DNA of 64,000 nt. Origin: Archegozetes longisetosus (Eukaryota; Arthropoda; Arachnida; Sarcoptiformes; Trhypochthoniidae). This document shows positions 25,980 through 39,300 of this stretch, one piece after another. Made by a program: the position numbers and the translations under genes. The stretch's first letter is position 1. Each line of letters begins with the position of its first letter. The stretch covers positions 7,419,073 through 7,483,072 of the forward strand of contig JAEMBT020000004.1 of NCBI GenBank assembly GCA_018873245.2. Reading direction: 5' to 3'. The notes below the pieces were generated by a model that did no database searches, had not been told where the DNA came from, and worked only from the letters and a program-made list of their open reading frames with translations.

Positions 25980-28900
25980 GTAAAAGTAGTTGGAGATCCT
26001 ACTTTCACGGAGATCATACTTATCTATTTTGCTTTGTTTTAAGTTTTTAACAAATTATACTTTATTTTTGTTGAATCTGATTACTGATTTTCAATTGATA
26101 ATCACATTAATTGAACGCAACACAGTTGGTTACAAATTTTTAAACCTTTCAAACTTACTTACATTGAAAGAAAGTGTCCTTTAAAGAGTCGGATCTGTGG
26201 CACGTTTTTGTGTTTTAACATAGAAATTCTCTAGAAAAGTTACTCAAGTGCGGAACAATTCTTTTTATTGAAAAACAGTAAATTCGTTTATTGTTATTCA
26301 GTTATTAAATTTGAATTATAAATTAAAATGATTTTTCAAGTGGAGTTTTCATAAAAATCAATTCATTTGTTGAAGATTTTGCCGTTATTTGAATTGAGTT
26401 TATGAGTTAACTGTTACATATTTCGTTATTATCTTATAAATAATGGATTTTCAATATAGAATTACAGTTCGTGGCGAATTTTTATGAATTGAATAGTATC
26501 TGAAATGATATATTTGCTACATCTGGTAAAACTATATATTAAGTTTTGATAAACTATTTGTTGCCTTCGTTCTAACTTCTCACCAGTCCACCAGAGCAGC
26601 ACTTATTTTATAGGATCGTTTAAATCTATATCTATGTTTATAATATATAGTATATTATATTTTTTATCTGCATTTCGGTTGCAGAATATATTGAAATAAA
26701 CTTTTCAGTAATATCGAGTACTGACACAAATAAATTTAATAGAAATATTGATCGAAAAACTTGAGTTTATTTTGACTCAATTAATCACTGGACAGTTGAG
26801 GTAATTTCTTATCAATTATCCAACACTACAAATAGACGCCAAATCAAAACGAATCTCAAATAATCGTGAGTTTATTTCAATTCACATTTAGTTTCATATG
26901 AAATAATTTGTTTAATTTTAATTTAATTTTTGTTCAATTCGTTGCTTTCACTCAATACTTGCTTTAATGCATTTGAAACACATTAATGATTGAGTTATTT
27001 TGAGTTTAAGGCAATTGTTATTTTGCAATTGACTGATAAATATCTATTGAATGTGTTGCGATATCAAGTTTTAAATAGACCAATTTTTAATGCTCCGTAA
27101 AAACGCAACGAATCAATAATAACAAATCTATCATTAATTGAGTGGCAAGCGAGGGGTGTCAAATGTAGTTTTAAATATGTTTTTATCATTTATTTGTCAA
27201 CACAAGTGTTTTATATATTGATAAGATTGTTAATTGACTCATAATTGTTTCGAAGTTATTAGTTACAGCGTTTAGCTTAGATTAAGAAGAAACAATTCAA
27301 TTTAAGAGGAGACAGTCGGACGTTACATGCAAGTTTTATTGACCATCTATAACTTAAACTAGGCTTAAATATGTCAACTTCTTTAAACAAGTGGTGCACA
27401 TTTAATTGAGAAAAACGCCCAACAAAGTATCGCTTAACGCAAATTTCATAATTGATTCATTTTAAATCATTCTTATTGAAATTACTAATCACAAAAGTTA
27501 AGGATGCTCTAGATCTCATTTATTAATAGCTCATTTAATATGAGTGACGTGACGCAATTTATTCATCGTTTAAGAACATGATATTGATGTAAACAAAAGC
27601 CTATTCTCTTAGAACTATTGGCAGTAGCATTTTTGTAACGCTTGCGCGCAAAAATATCACACAACGCATTGACCATTACGAAAATAATTAATCGTCCAAA
27701 AGTTAATTAACTTTTATTCTCTTCCGTTGGACCATATTCCGAAACTAACAGATTATTATATGAGGTTTGAGCTATTTTTTGAAATGAGAATCTAAAAAAT
27801 GTTATAGTCCGGCAAAAACCGTTTCTCTAGAGAACTCCTCGTATGTCAATTTTGTTCGCTCCAAGTAACCGGAACTTTGGTAAAAAAAATTCCAAAAATC
27901 GATTAAACTAGGTGACCGGAAAAATTGCGATGCCGAAGCATGAAAACTGTCTAAAAATTGTGCAAATAATTGTCATAATAATTATATGCGCATCAAGTTA
28001 GCAATTATTGAGAAAAAAATTGGCAGAAAGTGGACTAGACGATCCAGGTAAGAATCCCCGAAACAAAATACGTAAAATTCAACTTCAGTCAGATTAACTG
28101 GAATCAGATTAGTTTTGTGTCACAGTTTAATTCTTAAGTTGAAAACTTGATTGAAAAATTAAATTTTAAATTTACCCATTTATTGAAATTAAATCAATTA
28201 AAAGTAATGTACTTGTTTTAAATTATGAATATGTCTTCTCAATTATAACAGTTAACAATTTCATAATATTCCAATAACGTCGTTGCTTTATAATCCTATA
28301 TGATAAATATAATTAGAATGATATGACTCGAATTGATAAATTTTTATTCCTTAGTTTAGTTTTTATTACAACTGAGAAGCAAACATGATGACTGAAAATT
28401 CGTATCAGTTGATTCACTCTATGTGTCCGTTGTACAAAAATGATCGTGCTCATCATATTAATTCATTTAGACTTGAAATGCTAATTCCTTTCCTACATTC
28501 GAAACTTTATAAAGATAAATTGGCCTACAGATTATTTCAGTAACTAATGTTGAGATGCCAATTACCATAAGCACGAAAATATTTCCAAAAATTTTTTAGA
28601 TAAGCAAAAAATGCCGTGAAATGAGTATGAAAATTCGAACATTTTATTTTGGGGTTTCTCAAAATTATACAACATTTAAGAATATAAAACATCGATTAAT
28701 GTTGTTATTACTGTCATCATTCAATATTAATATAGACATAAGGCTTTCTAAAGCAAACCCTTCGTGTTTTTTAGATAAAATAGACATATATTTCGAGAAA
28801 CTTCGTTCTACTTAATGTGATTAAAAGCAAATATGAAGCATGAAGCTCGAAATTTCATCGATTGCATAGTCTATTTTAACCTATTTGAATATTGTATACG

Positions 28901-30577
28901 CTTCTAGAGTTTTAATTAATCAGATTATTCGTCTTATCCATTGTTTCAAGCCTTTTATTTTTTTGCTTCTGTTTGAATTTTATAGATAAAAAGTTAAGGA
29001 ATTAATTATACGAGCAATGACGAGAAATAAATGAAAGGTTTTGGAATCTGGAATCTTCATAGGATCATTTGAATTACAATCTACGAGAGAAATTTTGTCT
29101 AAATAATTTCTTAGAATTGTAATCAAATATTTAAGATTAAGTGTTAAAATCTTAGGGCACTAGAATAAACAAGCACATGTTTAAAAAGTGAGAAAATGAA
29201 TGAAAATTATTTTCCATTGCTTATCAATTACACATTTGAAGTTGCGTTGAAAACTACTAAAAGTTTCATGACTTGATTATCATAATCTCTGTTAACCAAA
29301 TCAAAATGCATGTTTATTTATTCACACGTTTTATATTAAAAAATTCACTAAGCATCAATTGTTTTATTCTTAAATTTGATCGAATACTTTAGGGATAATT
29401 TATGATGAATATTCGAAAGAGAATGCATAATCTGTTCAAAATCACTGTTTCCATTGAACCTTGAAATGAACACATTATTGAAACGTTGCAATACATCGAT
29501 TTATTATTTATAGTGTCTATGATTGAAGTTAATCCCGGTTGTGATACTTTTACATACTCTATTTTGCTATTAATTTATAAAATTTTTATGCTCTCACATC
29601 ATGTTTATTATACAAAGTACTATACTAAAGACAATGAGGGGATCAATTTTAATTATCTTAGACGTAGATTCATAAATCAATATATTGTAATGCTTTATAT
29701 AACTTATTATATTCATTTTGCTTATTTATCCTTGGCTACAGTAGACTTGTCAAAAGTTAATTTATGAGAGTTTGACAGAGTCTGGTGGTTAGGCTGCTTG
29801 TCCACCGTTCAGGAGATTTTATGTTTGAGTCAGAGAAATGCCAAGTTTACATTTTTTTATTTTCGATAACTTTTACTGCTTCTCTTAACAACATAAAATT
29901 AGTTTTGCTGAGATAGAACCTAGTTCATTCCACGCACCTATAGCTCAAGTTTAATTTAGTATATCTTCTTCGAGAAATCGTAATTTGAGTCGTACAGTCG
30001 ACTTTCGGGACATTTTTCTTAGTAATTGTTAACTTAAAGTACATTTAATTGGTTTGACAATCATTGAGTGGAATGTAAACAATTTTTCTATTTTGGGTTT
30101 CTGAAACTTTCAGGTTGCGTAAAGTTTAGTCGATTTTCGTGATACTTTTTCACCAAAGTTCTGGCCATAAACTCAGCTCAAGTTATCGTTAGTGAATTGT
30201 TACAAATGTTGAGAATTTAGAACTTTTATAGAGGGCGCTCAACAACCCTGAAAAGATAATAAACTTGATTTAAATTGAAGTTACTTCAACCCAACGTCAA
30301 ATGTGATAATTTATGTCTTAACGTTTGTTTCGCTGTCTTCTAACTCACATTAAAGCAATTATTTCTTTTTGATCTTTTTTGAACGAACTATTGAAAATTT
30401 TTGTAAATTAAATTTTAGAGTTTTGAATGTAACGAGTTGACACTACAATTAGTTACTGTGAAATGTTACAAAATTGAAACGATATATTAATTGAAAAATT
30501 CAGTTTTTTCAAGTATTGTACTTTCATGTGCCATCTTTTTTTAGTCACATTAATATAAAGTAGAGCCTGAGCTGAAC
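25980..30577. other. Spacer or long intron with no supported coding exon
   Basis: About 4.6 kb of AT-rich sequence. It may be partly intron of the gene starting at 25893. The open frames at 28621-28815 and 29486-29767 have AT-driven composition and no homology I recognise. A degenerate tRNA-like segment sits near 29770-29840. Confidence 0.45.
29772..29838 (+). repeat. Degenerate tRNA-like segment, possible SINE remnant
   Basis: The stretch contains TCTGGTGGTTAGGCTGC, resembling a tRNA D-arm or A box, and GTTTGAGTC about 30 bases later, resembling the B box. It is unusually GC-rich for the region. The acceptor stem does not pair well by eye, so a functional tRNA is unlikely. A tRNA-derived SINE fragment or a tRNA pseudogene fits better. 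Confidence 0.3.
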
Positions 30578-32174
30578 ATGTCATCTGAATATCCGTATCC
30601 GGCGCCAATAAGCAACCAGCCGCAATCGGGACCTCCACAGATAGGTTTTGTTCCACCGAATATGCCCGCGTATGACTTCATTAATACTCTAACTAAACCA
30701 ATATTTGGCAAATTATTATCTTTTGTCAAGGTATCCTCCTGTTGGCGGTCAACCGATGTATCCACCAATTGTTGATCAGCCACAGTATCCACCAGGAAGT
30801 GGTTACCCGATGCCGAACGTTGTTTATCAGCCACCTACAACACAAACTTATGTGCAACCCGCGACCTCTCAACCACAACATGCAGGCCAAGGTAAAGCTT
30901 GTTATATTGGCTGCCTATGGACTCCAATTACTTCTTACTTCAATACAATACTAAATAGACTTTTTGATAGAACAATATTTTAAATCAAATATTCAGTTCT
31001 TAAAGTTGACGCATTAATGTATCTTCTAATTGAAGGACAATGGATGAACGCACCAGTCGGTATTCCAAACTGCCCACCAGGCCTCGAATATTTGACTTCT
31101 ATCGATCAACTGTTAGTTCATCAAAAGGTTGAATTGCTTGAAGGTTAGTTCAATAAGAGTTATTAGTTTAATGTACGAGAGAGTTATATTTAATTGACTA
31201 CATTGAATTTTTAAGTTGTATTTGAAAACCTTATAATTGAAGTGCTAATTGTTTTCTGATTAGCATTCACTGGATTCGAAACGTCAAATAAGTATTCTAT
31301 CAAAAACAGTATGGGACAAAAAGTCTATTTTGCTGCTGAAGGTATTTCATATAATCCACTTTTACATACTTTAGGAGTAGATTAATTGATCATCTAATTC
31401 AGATACTGATTGCTGTACTCGTAATTGTTGCGGACCATTGCGTCCATTCGACATGAAGATACTGGACAACGCACAGAGAGAAGTCATTCACTTATACCGT
31501 CCCCTCAGATGCGATTCATGCTTTTGCCCATGTTGTCTACAAGTGAGACTTCATTTTATTAGATAAATATATTGTGATTAATGTAACTTCATCTCATACT
31601 AAAGCAATTGGAAGTTTCTTCTCCACCCGGAAATATAATCGGTTACGTGACCCAAGAGTGGAGTATTTGTGTCCCAAAATTCAAAATTGAAAACGCTTCT
31701 GGAGATTGTGTCCTGAGAATTGAAGGCATGACCAAACTATAAATTGATTGAATTTGTTGAACTAATTATGTTATGAAATATTCAGAATAAAACCTGATGT
31801 CAAGCAATTAATAAACCCTTTGACTAATTAGATAAATCTTACGTTTAGGCCCGTTCTGTACTTTTTCGATGTGTGGTGATGTGGAGTTTCAGGTACTTTC
31901 AGCAGATGGTTCAGTTCAAATCGGAAAGATTACTAAGCAATGGTCGGGATTGGTTCGAGAAGCGTTCACTGATTCCGACCACTTTGGAATCTCATTTCCT
32001 TTGGATCTTGACGTCAATATTAAAGCAGTACTTCTCGGTGCTTGCTTTCTTATTGTAAGATAAACTAAATTGCCAATTAATACATCATTTCAACCATATT
32101 TTTCACTATTTCAGGATTTTATGTTTTTCGAAAAGTCTGGCAACAAAGAAAGCGATCGTCTGGGAATGTTCTAA
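30578..32174 (+). CDS. Phospholipid scramblase
   Basis: Eight exons: 30578-30669, 30731-30891, 31036-31143, 31264-31341, 31403-31542, 31605-31725, 31849-32054 and 32115-32174. They sum to 966 nt, giving 321 residues. The order is that of the PLSCR family: a Pro-rich N-terminus ([12 protein letters not shown] and similar), then [51 protein letters not shown], a cysteine cluster CFCPCCL (palmitoylated in the family), [20 protein letters not shown] with the putative calcium-binding segment, and the C-terminal membrane helix [15 protein letters not shown]. Family members mediate calcium-linked lipid scrambling or act in signalling. Intron 6 (31726-31848) starts with GC instead of GT; the junction keeps the conserved RIEGPFC. 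Which paralogue this is cannot be said. Confidence 0.95.
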
Positions 32175-34183
32175 GCATAAGACATGTTCGGTATTATAGT
32201 CATATGCTTTAAAACCTATTCTTGTATTGTATTTCTCAATATTATGCTCTATTAATGCTACATTTGTTTTAATCTATTCGATTACGTTCTTGAGTCATGT
32301 AGTCAAAAATGTATATCGATTGTCCTAAAATTGACCACATTATTAAGTCTATGAGAGAGTTTATCTATAATATAGTGTCTACTGTTATGGCTTTATTATT
32401 ATTAATTAGATTGATGAAGAAGATAATTTGATTGAATTGTCGTAGACTTGCTATAATCTGAACCAGTGATCGTTAACCTTTTAGCGACAAAGGGTTACAA
32501 AATTGAACTGTTTAGTTGATTGGGTCAGCGGAAAATCAATCAAAAACCAAATTTATCTTTAACTCAAATTCATTCTAATTAATATTAATATTAATTAATG
32601 GTTCACTTAAACTAAAACTTATGAAACAAATCGGAATTATATATACGTACAGTAAAACCTCTAAGTTGAACAAGATTTCTAAACATTTCTTATAGACCGT
32701 AATGTTAAATACCTCTATAAGTAGATAGGATTTACCAGTCCCAAATGTGTTCAATTCATAGAGGTTTTGCTGTATTTTTAAACTTAGCGTCTCATAAGAT
32801 TCTTGTATTTTTTTTAAATAATTTTAATATGTTGGGACTGCATTTTCCAAAGATCGATAGCATATTTTCAAAGATTCTCTCGAAAAAGCATGACTGCAAT
32901 TTTATATCAATTAGACTCGTTAAATCTCATTTTGAATCTCATTTGAAATCTTAATTTTTTTATAAAAACAAATTAAATCTTCGATAAGAGGGCCAAAAGT
33001 ATTCAAGTTATCGGGTTTATTGAAGGGCTGGATAAATGACTCAAAGGACCGAGTTTGCCCACGAGCTGCGGGTTAGCGATCACTGATTTAGACAATTACA
33101 ACCTGCGAATTGAAAATTTTTACAATTTTGACGCGTTATTGCGCTTTGTTCAATCTTTAGATATCTCATACTATCTAATACAATAATCTCAAGAGTATTA
33201 CTTGTACTGCTATATTTGTATCATTCAAATTATTTTTAAGACAGCTTTATATGCACACACATATATATTCATTTCATTTCTATTAAATTGATTGACAAGA
33301 GTGATTGAAAACAGCTTGAATCTGAACAAATAGACAACAATCCTAAAGATTTTAAGACTATAGGTGCGCAAAAGAACAATTATTCAGGACCAACACAACC
33401 ACGAACCATGAGGATAAATCGCACAGTAACAAATTTACATGTATATTGAGTAAAAACTGATCAAGTCAGTCAAATGAGTCCCGAATCGTAGTGTCAGATC
33501 AGTTGTCCATTCAATTTTCAGTATAAAATTTCATTGAATACTTGAGAGCCTACAGATCAAAATGAGTAGATAGCGACCCACAAAATCTTAATTGACACCA
33601 GACAGCTTTCTGATCGAAATTTCGAGTCAAACAGCCTCGAATCGTGGTATATTTGCGAATGGACCGTGGGATGGGTACTCGTGCGCATCTATAGTTGCGA
33701 TCAAATTAGTGACTTCAGAAAATGACTGATTTTATGCCTGAATTTTTATGCTAAATAAATATTAAGCTTTATCTCTTTGATTCAAGAATTTGATTTTTTT
33801 TAAAAATTGTGTGATTTAGAAGGAGAATAAATTGTAATAAAGAGAGCCTTAAATCAATTTATTTAATTAAAAACTGAGAATAGTTTAAATGAATACGAGA
33901 TGAAAGATTAAATATCTTGATGTTTTGAAAATTTTCAAATAATTTTGACTTGAAATAAAATTTATATGAATTAATTTAGAAAATAAATCAAAAATAACAC
34001 TAATCTAATGGAACTAAACTATACAATCTTTTAAATAACATCAACGATTAGAATTGGAACTATTATAATTTGAAATTTCAATAACTATTAATAATATTTA
34101 TATACAAAACCTTATATTTAAGATCTTGTTGATTGAATTCTGTACATTATTATTGATTAAAATGAAACGGAAACAATTAAACA
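32175..34183. other. Convergent spacer with no supported gene
   Basis: About 2 kb between the 3' ends of the scramblase (plus) and the USP12/46-type gene (minus). The 69-codon plus-strand frame at 32745-32954 is AT-driven. I see no other structure. Confidence 0.5.
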
Positions 34184-35212
34184 TTATTCTCTGCTCTGAT
34201 AAAATAGTATATATCCAGATTCACTTGTTTTCTGAGTATCACTCGGCTGCCCGTAAAAGTCTTCAATCGCTGAGGCGTCGATTTTATCAACGAGATCATC
34301 ATCGAAGAGAAGCCAAAAGCCAAATGACTTAACAATACTTATATAATGTCCGCGATTGGGACCACTTCCACAGTGTATAACAACAGCCACGAGATCATAG
34401 AGTTTGTCATCACATTCGATATTAGATGCCTTATTAAATAATCGTAACTCCAATGGAAAGACTACTCTATATGACAGTTTGGTGTGTCTGTTCTGTGATT
34501 CCGTATATTTGAATCGTTTGAGATGTAGCGCCAAAATCATCGGCAACTTTTTGATTCTCATCCGTTTTTGTGCCTCTTGTTTGGAACAACAATTCTCACA
34601 ATAATATTTATGTTCAGAACTAAGAGTTTCAGTGTTACTAAAAACTCTCAAACAGTGAGTTATCGAAGTATTTTGATCGACGTCAACACTCAAATCAAGA
34701 AAGTCTTCATCTTTAGAGGAAAGTGATTCACAGTTGAGACAACGCGTTTCGTTGGTAAGCGTACCCTGAAATATCTCGTGGACCCAAGTATTGCTCGAAT
34801 TATTGGTCTGGTTACTACCCTTATCAGCACTCAATAAGTCAGCGATCGTATTCAGTAAATAATTGAGAAACTCATGTGCGTCCTGTTGCATATAGTTATC
34901 AAAAACCTCATTCTCTTTACGAAGTCGTGCTATGAATTTCTTCGGTGCAACTGTTCCCGTCTTCTTCTTCTGAGTGGCGATATTATGAAACAAATCTGCC
35001 AAACACGTGAGTAAAGTTTCTTTGCTGTTGCGTTTGTTTCTGGCCTTGTAGTCGAGTACTTTTTCTCGAAATGGTCGACAGAAGTAGAGTGCTTGTAGTA
35101 CACTGTTGCAATAACACGTATTGCCGAAATTAACTAAACCGAAGTAGTGCTCATTTGCTGGAAAGTGGTCAGAACCGATCTCTTTCTCCAATTGTGACGC
35201 ATTCGCACCCAT
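34184..35212 (-). CDS. Ubiquitin carboxyl-terminal hydrolase, USP12/USP46 type
   Basis: One uninterrupted frame of 342 residues from the ATG at 35212. The protein starts [13 protein letters not shown], as do USP12 and USP46 after their variable leader. The Cys box [20 protein letters not shown] carries the catalytic Cys33. The His box [14 protein letters not shown] carries His289, with Asp304 or 305 in WLLFDDD. Two CxxC pairs (CLNC and CENC) form the family zinc site, and the end [12 protein letters not shown] is typical. USP12/46 remove ubiquitin and depend on the WD40 cofactors UAF1 (WDR48) and WDR20. Reported targets include histones and membrane receptors. The gene has no coding intron, unlike most genes here. 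A short upstream exon with an extended leader, as in vertebrates, is possible but not seen. Confidence 0.95.
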   Translation of the reverse strand: MGANASQLEKEIGSDHFPANEHYFGLVNFGNTCYCNSVLQALYFCRPFREKVLDYKARNKRNSKETLLTCLADLFHNIATQKKKTGTVAPKKFIARLRKENEVFDNYMQQDAHEFLNYLLNTIADLLSADKGSNQTNNSSNTWVHEIFQGTLTNETRCLNCESLSSKDEDFLDLSVDVDQNTSITHCLRVFSNTETLSSEHKYYCENCCSKQEAQKRMRIKKLPMILALHLKRFKYTESQNRHTKLSYRVVFPLELRLFNKASNIECDDKLYDLVAVVIHCGSGPNRGHYISIVKSFGFWLLFDDDLVDKIDASAIEDFYGQPSDTQKTSESGYILFYQSRE

Positions 35213-36336
35213 TTTAACCACAATTTATTATATTATGTTTATTAGATATGAGTTCTCATAAATTGCTTAGATACGAATCTTAATATTTATACGATTAATA
35301 TATGTTGTTACCAATAATTATGTTAGCACTAGTTTATTTATTATCTTTTGTGAGCATCACTTAGTTACGCAATTCAGTTTTAATCATTTATTATGTTGTT
35401 TAAGTGTGTTTTTCGTAAACAAATCACTAAATCAGGCAATTGGTTTGAAAATCACTTTTCTGTCGAGCAAATATTTAGGCTCCTTATTATTTTCTGTTTT
35501 TTAGATTCAATCAATAAATGATGTAGTGCTTTATGAATGAGGGCAACGCTTCATAATGTTGCTTTTCAATGTTCGAGTTGTGTGCAATCAAAAACAATTC
35601 ATATTATATCAACACTTATCTGTATTATTCTAAAACTATCGATTTTTCATTTAAATCCACTTTAAGCATTCATATCAGCAGCTAATAGTTGATTACATTT
35701 CATGATATATTCAATCAATAGAGCAATACGAATTGAATTCAAAATTGAAGATAAGCTTTTTGATAACGTATTTCATGTATTTATTATGATTCACTCTTCA
35801 AATATTTTTAATGTAATGGTTGTTTGTTAGTTGTGTTGTTTAGGTTAGGGTTTACGTGCATGAGCTCAAATATGCCGTTATCTATTCAACATTCACTCAA
35901 ATTCCTACGAGCTATCATACACAATAAAAGCTCTTTACTGTTACTAAAATTCTTTAAATAAGTCAACAAACAAAATTAGTTGAATTACCGATTAATTAAT
36001 TGGCTGAAAAACTAATTAAGCTTATTCGGTTCTGAATTAACGAATATATTTGCTGGAAAAATTGTAAAATGGTGTTCTGGTAGAGTAAGCTGAGGCTAGC
36101 CTGAAAGGTTCGTGTAATGTGTTGCCTACCCTAGTGTTAGAGCCGCATTTTTAGCATATTTTCGCACATCTATGGAGAGTCGCAATTATATTAATAGACT
36201 CTTCATTTTTCTCCTATAATTTTTTCAGTCTTTATCACAATTTTTATTTAAAACATCTCATTTTTAGACATTTTTTATAATTTAGTTAATATTTTGCGTA
36301 ATTGAATTCCAACGAAATTGAAACAATTAATGCAAA
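35213..36336. promoter_or_regulatory. Divergent intergenic region between the USP and angiomotin
   Basis: About 1.1 kb separates two start codons on opposite strands (35212 minus and 36337 plus), so the promoters of both genes probably lie here. A GC-richer patch at about 36070-36170 stands out from the AT-rich surroundings. No core promoter element can be named with confidence. Confidence 0.35.
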
Positions 36337-39300
36337 ATGAATAATAACAACAATAATATCAATTTAATAAATAATAATAAAGTAATTCAAACATATTTGA
36401 CTCAATTGAACGCAAAGTCCAATTCAAGTAATGTTTTATATTCTGATTGATTTCGATATTATTATGTTATTACTTATTAATTAATTTTTTCAATATTTAC
36501 AATTGTTTAATGCATATTTAATGATAATTAGATAATAGTGTGAAACAAAGTTCGTCTGGAAGTGAAACAGACATCTCGACCTCGACATCGACGGAAAACT
36601 TGTCTCCAGAAGAGAGATATGTCTTAAGAACTGGTATTAGACAAGAGCCACAGGGAGAGGAAACGCTTTTGTCAAACAGTCCATCAAATGACAGCATGTC
36701 TCTCAACAACACTCTTATCATACATCACAACAAGTCGATTGATGGCACGCATTATCCATCAGTTTCGCCATTCTTCTACGGCAAAAGAATCAACAATAAT
36801 ATCAATAGCAATAACAATAACTTTAATAATAATTCAAATAATGTTAACATTAATGAAAACAGTAGTAAAATGGCACAAACGGCAACTGCAATGCAAACCC
36901 CTTCACATTTGCCAAAACTGAGTACACATATCCATAATGTTTTGATAAGAAACAAATCTCCACCTAACTTACAGTTAAGTCCGACCAGAACTTCAAGCTC
37001 GGAGAGTGTTCCGTCGAGTCCGAATGCCTTCAATAAAGCCCTTTTACAGCAATTTCAATTGAATAGTAATCTTGTTGAAAGTGGAGCAGAACTTCAGCAG
37101 CCAATGCTCACCAATTATCTCAATTCATTATCAAATCATTATAAAGTAGGCGAAACTGGTCTCAATAATTACACTGATATCTTAAAACATGGCTTACATC
37201 TGCCGCCACCACCTGAATATGAGCGGCAGTGGAATAATTCGAGTCCCAATTCTGTGTCGACCTCTGCTTCGAACTCGACAACACCTGAGTCTAAATCAGT
37301 CGAACGACTGACAATCTCTCGATCAAATCCAGATCTTTCGAAATTTGATGACGAAATTTCTATAAGAGATGGAAAATGCAACGAATTGATTCTTTCAAAC
37401 TCTGGGGTTTCCAAATATAACATGATGGAAATGTTAGCTGCAGAGAACGCTGCCTTAAAAACGGAGCTCGAGTTGTACTATAAGAAAGTTCAAAAGCTTC
37501 AAAAAGTAATTCTTATTGTCATTTGCAATTTTGTTTTAGTTCCCTTTCGACTTCACATTCATGCAGAACCGGAAGACCTGAACGGTTATAAATCAAACCT
37601 AATAAATATTGAGTTGAAGTCCAGCTATGTAAGCACTCTTGTGGACGCGTTTTCGCAACAGTATAGTTCAAGTAATGTTAGATCTGCATGAATGTGGCCG
37701 AAAGGGTTATCAAAACCATAATCAAAGTTTAGGTGCAAGTTCTCTATTTGTATTGTTGCTCTACATCGCTCTAGAAGTTTGAGTTAAGGTTAGGTTTTAT
37801 CCCTTTACCCAGACTAGCTTTTGTTCATTTTAACCAAATTCAAATACGAGCGGGTTTTGCAACAATAGACGCAAAAATTCATACTAACTCATAATTTATT
37901 AATTATCTTATCTAATCTATGAAATCGTTGTAATAGTTTGAACTGGAAATACAAAAAGTACATCAATCTCACGAGGAGCTCATGCGATCGTCAGAAAAGA
38001 AGGAAAAGTTAGAAAGAGCTATAAGATATAAGTTGGAAATCGATTCTAGAAGGCTGCAGGAACAAAACAGATATCTTAAAGGTATCTTTCAATTGTTCAG
38101 TTGATTTCTCTAACTGCCATTGCATTCATACCATATCTACTATTTCATAACAGATCAATTAGATACAGCTTTGGCACATGTTACAAAACGTCCAGTAAGT
38201 CATTAATTGATTATTCATAAATTTTGAAATCCATTTTTTCAATAATATTTGATTTGATAAATATTTTTCTATAATTTCTAGATTAGCGATAGTTTGGATG
38301 ATGGAGAACTGAAAAAAGAAATAGGGAAGAGAGATGTTCTGATAGCTCAACTCCTTTCACAAAGTAATTTTAAAACACCTTTCTATAGAATTTCTGCGAT
38401 TCTACATAAGATTTATTGTTTTAGATAAGGAACTTCTAAACGATAAAGAACGACAGGAAATCGAATTACAAGCGCAGAGATTGACTCTTCAAGAACAACG
38501 AAATCACATCGATATTTTAGACAATGCTTTAATGAGTGCTCAAAATAATGTCATTAAATTAGAGACTGAGGTAAACGAGTGAATGAAGTACTAGTTATTT
38601 GGATGAATATTTAATATAATGTGAATTTCAGTGTCGTAAGAAGCAAGCCTACGAAGAAAGAGCTAATCATTTGCAGAAAGCACTATCTAATTTACAACTG
38701 GCTAGTGATCGACGATTACAGATGGAAAAGAGGGTTCGAACTCATTTGGAGAAAGAGATCGAAACACTCAAGAAGCAACAACAGGGTGGTGGTGGCAAAG
38801 GGGGAGTCAAATCAGAAAAAGATGTCGAGGACATGAAGAAAGTGATTCGAGATTATGAGGAAAAGATTATTACTCTCGAAGCAGAAGTCACTAAATGGGA
38901 ACAGAAATACCTGGAAGAGAGCACAATGAGGTCGATCGAAGTGAGCGCCGCGTCAGCACCGAAGTAAGTCATTGGTTTGAATCTTCGATTGTCTCGCAAT
39001 CGAATAAAATTCTAATGAAAATCAATATTTCTTGCAGGGACGCCAAAATTGCAGCTTTGGAGAGGACTTCTCAAGAGAGCGAAAAAATGATCGCAGAAGC
39101 AAGAACTGAACGACTGCGACATATGGACGAACTGCATGTTGCTAATAAGAAATTTGCTGAACTTGAAGCTCGAATCAAGGATATGGAATCAAAACTTGCT
39201 GAGAAGGAAGCCATGATTAAAGTTTTACGACAACATTCAAGGGACAAAGACGTTGTTCTGCAGAAGACAGTTCTGGCACATAGAGCTCCAAACAGACATG

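Noticed and set aside
29486..29767. 93-codon hydrophobic plus-strand frame
   Set aside because: Tyr/Ile/Leu/Phe-rich as expected for AT-rich noncoding DNA; no conserved pattern.
36070..36170. GC-rich patch with AAAGGTTCGTGTAAT resembling a tRNA B box
   Set aside because: No A box at the right distance and no acceptor stem.
36776..37033. Minus-strand frame rich in Leu
   Set aside because: Antisense shadow of the Asn-rich part of angiomotin exon 2.
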